Notes: generated by a model not told the origin, from the sequence alone. DNA of 64,000 nucleotides from Streptomyces violaceoruber (GCA_000720805.1 JODI01000003.1:1-64000); one strand, 5' to 3'; counted from the stretch's first letter, positions 1-8,312 are shown. Translations and numbers: made by a program.

Positions 1-48
1 AGCAGACCGCAGCCGGCAGCCGCCGTCACCACCCACACCGCAATCTGA
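1..48 (+). CDS. possible C-terminal tail of a gene cut by the window edge
   Basis: An open frame without a start enters from the left edge and stops with TGA at 46-48, giving the tail SRPQPAAAVTTHTAI. Third positions are mostly G/C, as in real genes here. Nothing in 15 residues identifies a family. It may simply be a chance open frame. Confidence 0.25.
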   Translation, partial: SRPQPAAAVTTHTAI

Positions 49-189
49 AACGAACGACGACTCACGTGGCGAAACGTGAACTCAAGACCAGGTCACTAGA
101 GGCCGTTCGGCGGCGCCGCGGCCTTGTTCAACTTCAACGGCAGTGCGGCCGGCCGGACCTACCGTTCCACGACACCGAGGCCGACCGCC

Positions 190-253
190 GGTATGGGCGT
201 GGAACGCCACTGCGGCCGACCGGTATGGGCGTTGAACGCCACTGCGGCCGACC
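190..253. repeat. 32-bp direct tandem repeat in a gene-poor stretch
   Basis: Two adjacent 32-bp units (190-221 and 222-253) differ at one base. Each contains an inner inverted repeat (GGCGT-GAACGCC). A related inverted copy lies near 135-160. The stretch 49-322 holds no convincing gene: the short open frames across it have no ribosome site and simply decode the repeat. Function is unknown; it may be a decayed 3' region of the neighbouring gene. Confidence 0.6.
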
Positions 254-322
254 CGCCCGGTCGTTCAACGGCGCCTGACTACTTGGTCGTTCCTCGCCGG
301 AAGTGCCGCGATCGGTGGCGGG

Positions 323-595
323 TCAGGCGGTCGCCGATCGGCGGCGGAGTCTTCCCGCGGGGCGCAGCAGCAGCGAGAGCGAGGCCGCGGAGACGACCAC
401 CGCGCCGACCAGGGTCACCACGACGCCACCGGCGTCCAGCGCGCTGTGTGTGACGAAGGCGCCGATCAGGGCACCGGCGACACCGGTCGCGAGGACCAGG
501 GAACGGGTCGGCAGACGGTGGGAGAGCCGGCGGACCGCCACCGCGGCCAGCACAAGACCGAGCAGAGCGGAGCCGAGCGCTTCGAACAACATCAT
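323..595 (-). CDS. small integral membrane protein (90 aa)
   Basis: The product begins MMLFEALGSALLGL and is almost entirely hydrophobic, with three likely membrane segments (about residues 3-17, 30-50 and 55-75) separated by short Arg-rich turns, and a basic C-terminus. The ATG at 595 is chosen because GGGAGG lies just upstream; the open frame continues further but with soluble, non-conserved sequence. It resembles the many 80-100 aa membrane proteins of the GlsB/YeaQ kind in actinobacteria, but no diagnostic motif is visible, so the function is unassigned. It stands alone, downstream of and on the same strand as the DUF3107 gene, from which a strong terminator separates it. Confidence 0.65.
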   Translation of the reverse strand: MMLFEALGSALLGLVLAAVAVRRLSHRLPTRSLVLATGVAGALIGAFVTHSALDAGGVVVTLVGAVVVSAASLSLLLRPAGRLRRRSATA

Positions 596-737
596 GGGGT
601 CCCTCCCACACGGCCACACTGTGCTTCGCGGTCGTAGCCCGTCATACCCGTGACCTGCGGAATGCAATCCTGCTCTGTGTGCGGCCTGTGCTCCGTACGT
701 ATGCGCCGCACGGGTGTCCGTTTGGGGCGGAGACAAA

Positions 738-780
738 ACGGGAGGGGCCCGGCGCCACATGGCTGCCGGGCCCCTCCCGT
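738..780 (-). terminator. intrinsic terminator of the DUF3107 gene
   Basis: A perfect 16-bp stem (738-753 with 765-780) encloses an 11-nt loop and, read on the minus strand, is followed directly by TTTTGTCT. It lies 32 bp beyond the DUF3107 stop codon, so it ends that transcript before the small membrane-protein gene. Confidence 0.9.
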
Positions 781-811
781 CGCGCGGAGTGCGCGCGTGA
801 CTCGCGTATGA

Positions 812-1039
812 CTACAGCGCGCCGAAGCCCACCTTGCGCGGGGCCGGCTCACCCAGTTCGACGTAGGCGAGACGGTCGGCCGGCACGAGGACCTTGCGGC
901 CGTGCTCGTCCACGAGGCTCAGCAGCTGAGACTTGCCCGCCAGCGCCTCGGACACCGCCCGCTCGACCTCCTCGGCACTCTGACCGCTCTCCAGAACGAT
1001 CTCGCGGGGCGCGTGCTGCACGCCGATCTTGACCTCCAC
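812..1039 (-). CDS. DUF3107 family protein (75 aa)
   Basis: The product starts VEVKIGVQHAPREIVLES and ends RKVGFGAL. This is the DUF3107 family, a short conserved actinobacterial protein of unknown function usually found near a TetR gene and DEAD-box helicases. The start is GTG at 1037-1039, preceded by GGAGGGA at normal spacing; the longer open frame (to 1165) adds an Arg/Trp-rich stretch unlike the family. The length is the family norm. It is transcribed in the same direction as the upstream tetR, with a palindromic terminator between them, so it probably has its own promoter near 1040-1160. Confidence 0.88.
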   Translation of the reverse strand: MEVKIGVQHAPREIVLESGQSAEEVERAVSEALAGKSQLLSLVDEHGRKVLVPADRLAYVELGEPAPRKVGFGAL

Positions 1040-1167
1040 GGCTTTGTTCCCTCCGACGGTCAGTAAGTGCGCGACCTTCCGCGCCGTACCAGCACACATT
1101 AGCCCGGTGAGGGGACGTACACGCTCCCCCCAAGAACGCCAGGAGCGAACATCGGGCGGGAACAAAC

Positions 1168-1191
1168 GCCCCGCACGCGCGCGTGCGGGGC
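1168..1191 (-). terminator. 24-bp perfect palindrome, probable tetR terminator
   Basis: GCCCCGCACGCG is followed directly by its reverse complement, giving a long GC hairpin. On the minus strand it is followed by GTTTGTT. It lies 60 bp beyond the tetR stop. The alternating CG core could also adopt Z-DNA under supercoiling. A second CG-alternating stretch lies at 1195-1240. Confidence 0.7.
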
Positions 1192-1251
1192 GGAGTGCGT
1201 GCGCGCGTGCGGGCCATGGGGTCAGCGCACGCGCGCGTTCCGGTCAGTGGG

Positions 1252-1893
1252 TCAGTGGTGGTCCGTGCCGTGCAGCGGGAAGCCCGCGATGCCCCGCCAG
1301 GCCAGGGACGTCAGCAGCTGCACCGCCTGGTCGCGCGGCACGCTGCGGTCGCTGTGCAGCCAGGAGCGGGCCACCACCTGCGCGAGGCCGCCCAGGCCTG
1401 AGGCGAGCAGCATCGACTCCGCGCGCGAGAGGCCGGTGTCCTCGGCGATCACGTCGCAGATCGCCTCCGCGCACTCGTTCGCGACCTTGTCGACGCGCTC
1501 GCGCACCGCGGGCTCGTTCGTCAGGTCCGACTCGAAGACCAGCCGGAAGGCGCCGCCGTCGTCCTCGACGTACGCGAAATAGGCGTCCATGGTCGCCCGG
1601 ACGCGCTGCTTGTTGTCGCTCGTCGACGCGAGCGCGTTGCGTACGGACTGGATCAGGGACTCGCAGTGCTGGTCCAGCAGCGCGAGGTACAGGTCGAGCT
1701 TGCCCGGGAAGTGCTGGTAGAGCACCGGCTTGCTGACCCCGGCGCGCTCGGCGATGTCGTCCATCGCGGCGGCGTGGTAGCCCTGCGCGACGAAGACCTC
1801 CTGCGCGGCGCCCAGCAGCTGGTTCCGTCGGGCACGGCGCGGCAGGCGCGTGCCTCGCGGGCGTGCCGCCTCTGTCTGCTCGATGGCTGTCAC
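1252..1893 (-). CDS. TetR family transcriptional regulator (213 aa)
   Basis: A one-component repressor of the TetR/AcrR family. The N-terminal helix-turn-helix is clear: RNQLLGAAQEVFVAQGYHAAAMDDIAERAGVS, then KPVLYQHFPGKLDLYLALL, residues about 25-75. The rest is an all-helical ligand and dimer domain. The start chosen is GTG at 1893, with GGGAGG five bases upstream; a TTG at 1905 is in frame but its ribosome site would lie inside the gene. The ligand is unknown. It is next to DUF3107 on the same strand, a linkage seen in other Streptomyces, and is not obviously divergent from a target gene: the next gene upstream is a small acidic protein on the same strand. Confidence 0.92.
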   Translation of the reverse strand: MTAIEQTEAARPRGTRLPRRARRNQLLGAAQEVFVAQGYHAAAMDDIAERAGVSKPVLYQHFPGKLDLYLALLDQHCESLIQSVRNALASTSDNKQRVRATMDAYFAYVEDDGGAFRLVFESDLTNEPAVRERVDKVANECAEAICDVIAEDTGLSRAESMLLASGLGGLAQVVARSWLHSDRSVPRDQAVQLLTSLAWRGIAGFPLHGTDHH

Positions 1894-2111
1894 GCCGCCT
1901 CCCAATGTCGTCCACTCGCGGTGTGCGCCGCGCGGCCATCGTACTTTTCGGTAACCGTGGTGTGCGCGGTGTGAGCGCAGAATTTCACGGACCGGACGGT
2001 GGCCAAAGCGGCACAGAAGGTTTCAAGAAGGGCTCTACCGGGCATCAGCGCGCACCACTCCCGTTCAGCGGCGCTCTCTCCCGTGCGCCGCCGGTTGTGC
2101 CACCGGTCGGG

Positions 2112-2345
2112 TCACCGGTAGTCGTCCTCGTCGAGGGAGACGATCCGAGCCTGTTCGATGAGATCGGCCTCGCTGGCGCGGTCCGGGTCGACGCCGGTCA
2201 GCGGGTCGTCGCGCTCCGGCTTGACCTCGGTGTGCTGTTCGGCCGCGTCCACCTCGGGGGCCTCGACGTCGAATTCCGCGGCGTTCTCGGCCGTCTCTGC
2301 GGTCTCGTCCACGAACGTCTCGGGGTCGGTGGGGTCGACGGTCAT
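2112..2345 (-). CDS. small acidic hypothetical protein (77 aa)
   Basis: The product (MTVDPTDPETFVDETAET...) is strongly acidic, rich in Asp, Glu, Thr and Val, with no Cys and no hydrophobic core segment. It is probably largely disordered and ends SLDEDDYR. Start is ATG at 2345 with an AAGGGAG-type site upstream. I recognise no family; similar short acidic proteins sit in this position in other Streptomyces. It is divergent from the alpha/beta hydrolase gene, with 164 bp between the two starts that must hold both promoters. Confidence 0.6.
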   Translation of the reverse strand: MTVDPTDPETFVDETAETAENAAEFDVEAPEVDAAEQHTEVKPERDDPLTGVDPDRASEADLIEQARIVSLDEDDYR

Positions 2346-2474
2346 GAGGGGCTCCCTTCCTAGAACATCCCTGAGTGCAACAGGGGGCCACATCCGGGTG
2401 CCCTGCGTACGAGCCTAGGAGACACACGATCTGTACGCCATCGATCCGGACACCTGTCTGTGATGGCGAACACA

Positions 2475-2503
2475 TGAACCAGAGCGTGATCGTCTCGTAA
2501 CAT
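2475..2503 (+). promoter_or_regulatory. probable promoter of the alpha/beta hydrolase gene
   Basis: TGAACC (2475-2480), a 17-bp spacer and TAACAT (2498-2503) end 6 nt before the ATG at 2510. No Shine-Dalgarno fits between, so the transcript is probably leaderless. Confidence 0.5.
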
Positions 2504-2509
2504 TGCCGC

Positions 2510-3586
2510 ATGTCTTCGACCGAGCTGCCGTTCGTGCCGCCCGCCAATGTGCTCCCCAAGGTGGCGCCCGTCAGGGTCGCGGAGGGCGAGCGGCTGAGGT
2601 CGGTGGGGCTGCCGGGAATCACACTGACGGTCCGGTCGCGGCCGCCCGCGCGCGAGGGGCTCCCGCCCGCGCTGTCCGTCCACGGACTGGGCGGTTCCTC
2701 GCAGAACTGGTCGGCCCTGATGGAGCAGCTGGAGCACGACGTCGACGGTGAGGCCGTCGATCTGCCGGGCTTCGGCGACTCCCCGCCACCGGACGACGGC
2801 GACTACTCGGTCAGTGGGCACGCGCGCGCGGTCATCCGGTATCTCGACGCGTCCGGGCGTGGTCCCGTGCATCTGTTCGGCAACTCCCTCGGCGGCGCGG
2901 TCGCCACGCGGGTGGCCGCCGTGCGGCCCGACCTCGTCCGTACGCTCACGCTCGTCTCGCCAGCCCTGCCGGAGATCCGCGTCCAGCGCACCGCCGTGCC
3001 GACGGCACTGCTGGCGGTGCCCGGCGTGGCCGCGCTGTTCACCCGGTTCACCAAGGAGTGGACGGCGGAGCAGCGCGTCCGCGGGGTCACGGCGCTGTGT
3101 TACGGCGACCCAGGGAGGGTGACGCCCGAGGGGTTCAGGAACGCGGTCGAGGAGATGGAGCGGCGGCTGCAACTGCCGTACTTCTGGGACGCGATGACGC
3201 GCTCCGCGCGCGGGCTGGTGAACGCGTACACCCTGGGCGGGCAGCACGCGCTGTGGCGCCAGGCCGAGCGGGTCCTCGCCCCGACGCTCCTCGTCTACGG
3301 CGGCCGCGACCAGCTCGTCGGCTTCCGTATGGCCCAGAAGGCGGCCCGCGCCTTCCGCGACTCCCGCCTGCTCACCCTGCCGGAGGCGGGGCACGTGGCG
3401 ATGATGGAGTACCCGCAGACGGTGGCGGCGGCGGTCCGTGACCTTTTCGCGGAGGCGGACGCCTCCGGGGGCGGGGGCGGGGGCGGCGACTTCGGCGGCT
3501 ATGGTCGTGGGGCGGGCGCCTCGGTCAGGGGCGCCGGGATGTCGAGTCCGTCGAGTCCATCGAGTACCACTGGCGCGGGGAGCTGA
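2510..3586 (+). CDS. alpha/beta hydrolase (358 aa)
   Basis: An alpha/beta-hydrolase fold enzyme. The oxyanion region is SVHGLGGSSQNW (about residues 53-64). The nucleophile elbow is GNSLGG (about 123-128), the acid is the Asp in YGGRDQLV and the base is the His in PEAGHVAMME, so the catalytic triad is complete. The substrate cannot be read from the sequence. The tail (from about residue 320) is low-complexity Gly and Ser, encoded by G-runs at 3467-3487, and may be disordered. The DUF3152 gene starts only 8 bp after the stop, so the two are likely co-transcribed. No signal peptide is present, so it should be cytoplasmic. Confidence 0.9.
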   Translation: MSSTELPFVPPANVLPKVAPVRVAEGERLRSVGLPGITLTVRSRPPAREGLPPALSVHGLGGSSQNWSALMEQLEHDVDGEAVDLPGFGDSPPPDDGDYSVSGHARAVIRYLDASGRGPVHLFGNSLGGAVATRVAAVRPDLVRTLTLVSPALPEIRVQRTAVPTALLAVPGVAALFTRFTKEWTAEQRVRGVTALCYGDPGRVTPEGFRNAVEEMERRLQLPYFWDAMTRSARGLVNAYTLGGQHALWRQAERVLAPTLLVYGGRDQLVGFRMAQKAARAFRDSRLLTLPEAGHVAMMEYPQTVAAAVRDLFAEADASGGGGGGGDFGGYGRGAGASVRGAGMSSPSSPSSTTGAGS

Positions 3587-3594
3587 GGCACGGC

Positions 3595-5142
3595 GTGGGA
3601 CGCCACAGTCGACGTGGACCTGCCCCCAGGAGCACTTCCAAGGGCGACAGCGGTGACAACAGCTCGGATGTGACGGGCGGCCGGAACCGGACTCAGGTTC
3701 CGCCGCCCCGGTACGAGACGCCGCCCCGAGGCGCCCCGAGGGCGGCCGACGGGACACCCGCGCGAAGGGCGCCGCGGTTTGCTGACGGCACGCCCGCGCA
3801 GGGGGTGCCGCGCCTTCCGGACGGAACGCCCGCGCACGGGACGCCGCGTCACCCCGACGGCACGCCCGCCCATGGGATTCCCAGGCTTGCCGACGGCACC
3901 CCCGCGCGCGGGGTCCCCCAGGCGCGTGGTGGACATCCCGAGCAGCGGGAAAACGGCGCTGGCTGGGGCGAGTTGAGCGGGCGGCCCGGTGCCGGGCGCG
4001 GTGGGCAGGGGCCCGTGATACCGCGTCAGCGGCCCGCGCCCCAGGCCGGCTCGGGACCGCGCCAGGACTACCTGGACGCCTTCGCCGCGGACGCGGACGA
4101 GGACGTCTTCGTGCCGCGTACGCCCGCCGCAGGGCCGCCCACGGCCACCGGAGGGCTCCGTACGCCCGCCGCGGGGCCCACGGCCGCTTCTGGGCCTCGT
4201 ACGGCATCCGCGACCGGTACGCAGACCGCCGCGCATGCCTCCGATCCGTACGACACGGTCACCGCGTGGCCCGACACGGCGGACGTCGGCGGTGGCGATG
4301 ACGACGCGCCCCCCACGGGCGAGCCCGCGGCGCCCAGGGGTGGCAAGGGGCGGACGTTCACCGGGGTCGCTGCCGCCGCGGTCACCACCGTGCTGGCGAT
4401 CGTCGTGGCCGGCCAGGTCGCGGACGGGCGGGACGGCGGCGATGTCCGGGCCCAGTCCGCCACCGACCAGGCGCGGGACGCCCGCGACTCCGCCTCGCGG
4501 GTCGGCGAGCGGCCGGTGCCCTCCGGGGCGGCCGCGGCGCCGCTGACGTACGAACAGAAGATGGGCAGGACGTACTCGATCGGCGCCACCCTCAAGGGCT
4601 CGGGGAAGTTCGACGCGATTCCCGGGGTCGCCAAGGCGCCCGGCAAGGGACAGAAATTCACCTACCGGGTGGACGTGGAGCAGGGGCTCGGGCTCGACGG
4701 CGAGCTCTTCGCGGAAGCGGTCCAGAAGACGCTCAACGACGACCGGAGCTGGGCCCACAACGGCGCCCGCACCTTCGAGCGGATCTACTCGGGCAAGCCC
4801 GACTTCGTGATCACGCTCGCCAGTCCCGGCACGACGGCCGAATGGTGCGCCAAGTCCGGTCTGGACACCACCGTGGACAACGTGTCGTGCGACTCGCTGG
4901 CCACCGAGCGCGTGATGATCAATGCGTATCGATGGGCGCGGGGATCAACGACATACGGTGATCAGATTCACGCGTACCGCCAGATGTTGATCAATCATGA
5001 GGTCGGCCACCGGCTCGGCTACGGGCATGTCAGCTGCGACAAGGACGGCGAGCTCGCGCCCGTCATGCAGCAGCAGACCAAGTTCCTCGACCACGACGGA
5101 ATCCACTGCAAGGCCAATCCCTGGCCGTTTCCCGGGAATTGA
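3595..5142 (+). CDS. DUF3152 domain membrane-anchored protein with metzincin-type motif (515 aa)
   Basis: The C-terminal half (about residues 305-515) is a DUF3152 domain. It contains HEVGHRLGYGH at about 468-478, a full HExxHxxGxxH zinc-binding pattern typical of metzincin metallopeptidases, and four Cys that could form disulfides outside the cell. A single membrane segment (about 257-275, FTGVAAAAVTTVLAIVVAG) places the N-terminus inside and the peptidase outside. The long disordered N-terminus carries five copies of a 12-residue unit around DGTPA (residues 52-104), then Pro/Thr-rich sequence. Start is GTG at 3595, 8 bp after the hydrolase stop. The substrate is unknown; proteolysis is inferred from the motif. 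Confidence 0.85.
   Translation: MGRHSRRGPAPRSTSKGDSGDNSSDVTGGRNRTQVPPPRYETPPRGAPRAADGTPARRAPRFADGTPAQGVPRLPDGTPAHGTPRHPDGTPAHGIPRLADGTPARGVPQARGGHPEQRENGAGWGELSGRPGAGRGGQGPVIPRQRPAPQAGSGPRQDYLDAFAADADEDVFVPRTPAAGPPTATGGLRTPAAGPTAASGPRTASATGTQTAAHASDPYDTVTAWPDTADVGGGDDDAPPTGEPAAPRGGKGRTFTGVAAAAVTTVLAIVVAGQVADGRDGGDVRAQSATDQARDARDSASRVGERPVPSGAAAAPLTYEQKMGRTYSIGATLKGSGKFDAIPGVAKAPGKGQKFTYRVDVEQGLGLDGELFAEAVQKTLNDDRSWAHNGARTFERIYSGKPDFVITLASPGTTAEWCAKSGLDTTVDNVSCDSLATERVMINAYRWARGSTTYGDQIHAYRQMLINHEVGHRLGYGHVSCDKDGELAPVMQQQTKFLDHDGIHCKANPWPFPGN
3748..3908 (+). repeat. 36-bp in-frame tandem repeat in the DUF3152 gene
   Basis: Five degenerate 36-bp units each encode DGTPA plus seven variable residues ending near P-R. 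The frame is kept throughout, so expansion or loss changes only the length of the disordered cytoplasmic N-terminus. Confidence 0.75.
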
Positions 5143-5162
5143 CGGGCGGCATCGATGTCACG

Positions 5163-5189
5163 TTGACATGCGCAGAAAAGTCGTACATA
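5163..5189 (+). promoter_or_regulatory. promoter in front of the leader-peptide gene
   Basis: A perfect -35 TTGACA (5163-5168) is followed 15-17 bp later by TACATAT (5184-5190). The expected transcription start is at or within a few bases of the ATG at 5199, so the short gene is probably leaderless. Confidence 0.65.
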
Positions 5190-5198
5190 TTGCTGCGC

Positions 5199-5291
5199 AT
5201 GTCGTCCCGTCACGCCTCCGCCCGCGCAGCCATCGAGCTTGCGCTGATCGGTGTGACCCCGCTCTGCGTGGCCGACATTCTCTGTCGCTGA
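5199..5291 (+). CDS. 30-aa putative leader peptide upstream of the peptide ABC operon
   Basis: ATG to TGA encodes MSSRHASARAAIELALIGV followed by TPLCVADILCR. The N-terminus is basic, the middle hydrophobic, and two Cys fall in the last eight residues. It follows a TTGACA/TACATAT promoter at leaderless distance and lies 165 bp before the binding-protein gene, with a hairpin (5333-5351) between. Streptomyces often have 25-35 codon leader peptides with C-terminal Cys before transport and sulfur genes, where translation of the Cys codons is thought to control downstream expression. That role here is inferred. It could instead be a small secreted or membrane peptide. Confidence 0.55.
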   Translation: MSSRHASARAAIELALIGVTPLCVADILCR

Positions 5292-5332
5292 CGCCCGCCC
5301 CTCGGCGTATGTGTCGCGACCTTCTTGTGTAT

Positions 5333-5351
5333 CCGTGACCTCAGGTCACGG
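5333..5351 (+). promoter_or_regulatory. hairpin between leader peptide and ABC operon
   Basis: CCGTGACC and GGTCACGG flank a 3-nt TCA loop. No T-run follows, so it is not a classical terminator. It could act as an attenuator fold, an operator or an RNA processing site for the downstream transporter mRNA. Confidence 0.5.
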
Positions 5352-5455
5352 CTTTCCGACGACCTGACGCCGGGGCAGACGTCTGTTCACTTCTGTCTCA
5401 CTCCTCGTCAATCCGTCTCGTGATCCGAGACACATTCCTCGAGAGGTCGTCTCCG

Positions 5456-7174
5456 ATGCGTCATCCGTCCCTCAGAGCGCGCCGCGTGGCCGCGGTATCC
5501 GTAGGCCTGGCCCTGGCGGCGGGCGCCGCCGCGTGCGGGCCCGAGGACAACGATGCCAAGGCCTCCGCCGGTGACTCCACGCCCCACAAGGGCGGCACGC
5601 TCACGGTCCTGAACTCCAAACCGCAGCAGGACTTCGACCCGGCCCGGCTGTACACCTCCGGTGGCGGCAACGTGCCGTCCCTGGTGTTCCGCACGCTCAC
5701 CACCCGCAACCGCGAGAACGGCGCCGCCGGTGCCCAGGTCGTGCCGGACCTCGCCACCGACACCGGACGCCCCAACAAGGACGCGACCGTCTGGACGTAC
5801 ACCTTGAAGAAGGGGCTGAAGTACGAGGACGGCACCCCGATCACCTCGGCCGACATCAAGTACGGCATCGAGCGCTCCTTCGCCCCGGAGCTCTCCGGCG
5901 GCGCCCCCTACCTGCGGGACTGGCTGGCCGGCGCGGCCGACTACCAGGGCCCCTACAAGGACAAGAAGGGGCTCTCGGCGATCACGACGCCGGACGAGCG
6001 GACCATCGTCTTCCGTCTGAACAAGCCCGAGGGCGAGTTCCCCTACCTGGCCACGCAGACGCAGTTCACGCCGGTCCCGAAGGGCAAGGACACCGGGACG
6101 AAGTACGAGGAGCACCCGGTTTCGTCCGGGCCGTACAAGGTCGTCACCAACGACAACGACGGCGAGCACCTCGTCCTGGAGCGCAACACGTACTGGTCCG
6201 CCTCGACGGACGCCGAGCGCAAGGCCTACCCGGACAAGATCGACGTACGGTCCGGGCTGGACTCGTCCGTGATCAACCAGCGGCTGTCGGCGTCCCAGGG
6301 AGCGGACGCGAGCGCGGTCACCACGGACACCAACCTCGGTCCCGCCGAGCTCGCCAAGGTGACGGGGGACAAGGAACTGGCGGCGCGGGTGGGCACCGGC
6401 CACTTCGGCTACACCAACTACCTCGCGTTCAACCCGAACGTGAAGCCGTTCGACAACGTCAAGGTACGGCAGGCGATCTCGTACGCCATCGACCGCTCGT
6501 CCGTGATCAACGCGGCCGGCGGTTCCGCGCTGGCCGAGCCCGCCACCACCTACCTGCCCAACCAGAAGTCCTTCGGCTACACGCCGTACGACCTGTTCCC
6601 GGCCGGCCGGACGGGCAACGCCGCGAAGGCGAAGGAACTGCTGAAGGACGCCGGGTACGCGAACGGGCTGACCATCACGCTGACCCATTCCAACAGCAAG
6701 GACTTCGAGACCAGCCCCGAGATCGCGACGGCGGTGCAGGACGCGCTGAAGAAGGCCGGCATCACCGTCAAGCTGCAGGGTCTGGAGGACAACGACTACT
6801 CCGACAAGATCCACAACGTGAAGACCGAACCCGGTCTCTTCCTCGCCCACTGGGGTGCCGACTGGCCTTCGGGCGGCCCCTTCCTCGCCCCGATCTTCGA
6901 CGGCCGGCAGATCGTCAAGGACGGCGCGAACTTCAACACGGGCTTCCTCAACGACAAGTCGGTCAATGCCGAGATTGACGCGATCAACAAGTTGACCGAT
7001 CTTGACGCTGCCGCCAAGCGGTGGGGTGCACTGGACAAGAAGATCGGTGAGCAGGCGTTGACCGTGCCGCTGTTCCACCCCGTCTACAAGCGGCTGTACG
7101 GCGAGAACATCAGGAACATCGTGATCAGCGACTGGACCGGGGTGCTGGACATCTCGCAGGTCGCGGTCAAGTAA
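5456..7174 (+). CDS. ABC transporter substrate-binding lipoprotein, peptide family (572 aa)
   Basis: A family 5 solute-binding protein (DppA/OppA type) that captures peptides outside the cell for the permeases encoded next. The N-terminus (RRVAAVSVGLALAAGAAAC) is a lipoprotein signal with a lipobox ending in Cys at about residue 22. After it comes the typical layout of the family: VPSLVFRTLTTRNRENG, the YKYEDGTPI-like KYEDGTPITSADIKYGIER signature around residue 120-140, and VKVRQAISYAIDRSSVINAAGG near the middle. Start is ATG 5456, which gives the shortest signal peptide; an upstream GTG at 5420 would add 12 unneeded residues. It is first of four genes: the dppC-like permease follows 4 bp later. 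Confidence 0.93.
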   Translation: MRHPSLRARRVAAVSVGLALAAGAAACGPEDNDAKASAGDSTPHKGGTLTVLNSKPQQDFDPARLYTSGGGNVPSLVFRTLTTRNRENGAAGAQVVPDLATDTGRPNKDATVWTYTLKKGLKYEDGTPITSADIKYGIERSFAPELSGGAPYLRDWLAGAADYQGPYKDKKGLSAITTPDERTIVFRLNKPEGEFPYLATQTQFTPVPKGKDTGTKYEEHPVSSGPYKVVTNDNDGEHLVLERNTYWSASTDAERKAYPDKIDVRSGLDSSVINQRLSASQGADASAVTTDTNLGPAELAKVTGDKELAARVGTGHFGYTNYLAFNPNVKPFDNVKVRQAISYAIDRSSVINAAGGSALAEPATTYLPNQKSFGYTPYDLFPAGRTGNAAKAKELLKDAGYANGLTITLTHSNSKDFETSPEIATAVQDALKKAGITVKLQGLEDNDYSDKIHNVKTEPGLFLAHWGADWPSGGPFLAPIFDGRQIVKDGANFNTGFLNDKSVNAEIDAINKLTDLDAAAKRWGALDKKIGEQALTVPLFHPVYKRLYGENIRNIVISDWTGVLDISQVAVK

Positions 7175-7178
7175 CGCC

Positions 7179-8312
7179 ATGAGCGATGCATTTGTCGCCG
7201 TCGAGGCCGCCGGTACGGGTACGCAGCCCGTCCCGGCGGCCTCGGGGGCCCGTCAGTTCTGGCGGCGGCTGCGGGCGCAGCGCGCCGCCCTCGTCGCGGC
7301 GGTCGTCGTCGCGCTGCTCGTCCTGGTCGCGCTCGCCGCACCGCTGCTCACCGCGATCGAGGGCCAGGACCCGACCACATACCACCCCTCACTGGTCGAC
7401 TCGGCGCGCGGCGGCGTGCCCCTCGGGTCCTTCGGCGGCATCGGCGGCGACCACTGGCTCGGCGTGGAACCACAGACCGGGCGGGACCTGTTCGCGCGCC
7501 TGGTGTACGGCGCGCGCGTCTCCCTGGGCGTGGCGCTTGCCGCGACCGCCGTACAGGTCGCCATCGGAGTCGTGGTGGGCGTCGCCGCCGCGCTCGGGAA
7601 CCGATGGGTTGATCAACTGTTGAGCCGGATCACCGACATCATCGTCGCGATGCCGTTGATGATCATGGCGTTGGCATTGCTGGCCATCGTGCCCAGCAGC
7701 TTCCCGAGGCCCGTGCTGGTCGCGCTCATCATCGGCTTCGTCGCCTGGGGCACCATCGCCAAGATCACCCGGGCCCAGACGCTCACCCTCAAAGAGCTCG
7801 ACTACGTGGCCGCCGCCCGGCTCAGCGGCTGGGGCACCCTGCGGATCGCGCGCCGGGAACTGCTGCCCGGTCTCGCCGCCCCCGTCATCACCTACGCCGC
7901 GCTCATGGTGCCGGCCAACATCACCATAGAGGCCGCCCTGTCCTTCCTCGGCGTCGGCGTGAAGCCGCCCACCCCGTCCTGGGGGCAGATGCTCACCTCG
8001 GCCAACGTCTGGTACCAGGCGGCCCCGCAGTACCTCCTGCTGCCCGCCGGTGCCCTGTTCCTGACCGTGCTCGCCCTCACCGTCCTCGGCGACGGCGTCC
8101 GCACCGCCCTGGACCCGCGCGCGGTCTCCCGCCTGCGCGTCGGGACGGGCCGCAAGCGGGAGTCGAAGGCGGACGCGGGCGTCGGGAAGGACGGGCAGGC
8201 CGAGAGGACGGCGGGCGGGGGTGCCGGGAAGGCCGGCAAGCAGGCGGACGCGGGCGTAGGGAAGGCCGGCAAGCAGGCGGACGCGGGCGTCGAGAAGGAG
8301 GTGCGGTCATGA
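7179..8312 (+). CDS. ABC transporter permease, DppC/OppC type (377 aa)
   Basis: Inner-membrane permease of the peptide importer. It has the N-terminal OppC-type segment (first membrane helix about residues 35-60), an extracellular loop with LGVEPQTGRDLFARLVYGAR typical of DppC, five more helices, and the ATPase-coupling EAA loop around AARLSGWGTLRIARRELLPG. From about residue 325 the tail is an unusual basic, low-complexity extension with a repeated KAGKQADAGVxK unit (8229-8299) not found in normal DppC proteins of about 300 aa. The start ATG is 4 bp after the binding-protein stop, and its stop overlaps the next permease start (ATGA), so the genes are translationally coupled. Confidence 0.92.
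   Translation: MSDAFVAVEAAGTGTQPVPAASGARQFWRRLRAQRAALVAAVVVALLVLVALAAPLLTAIEGQDPTTYHPSLVDSARGGVPLGSFGGIGGDHWLGVEPQTGRDLFARLVYGARVSLGVALAATAVQVAIGVVVGVAAALGNRWVDQLLSRITDIIVAMPLMIMALALLAIVPSSFPRPVLVALIIGFVAWGTIAKITRAQTLTLKELDYVAAARLSGWGTLRIARRELLPGLAAPVITYAALMVPANITIEAALSFLGVGVKPPTPSWGQMLTSANVWYQAAPQYLLLPAGALFLTVLALTVLGDGVRTALDPRAVSRLRVGTGRKRESKADAGVGKDGQAERTAGGGAGKAGKQADAGVGKAGKQADAGVEKEVRS

Noticed and set aside
66..453. Short plus-strand open frames near the left edge
   Set aside because: No ribosome site, they decode a 32-bp repeat, and codon bias is absent.
2360..4207. 615-residue minus-strand open frame opposite the hydrolase and DUF3152 genes
   Set aside because: Arg/Ala/Pro-rich shadow without motifs; the plus-strand genes have complete catalytic motifs.
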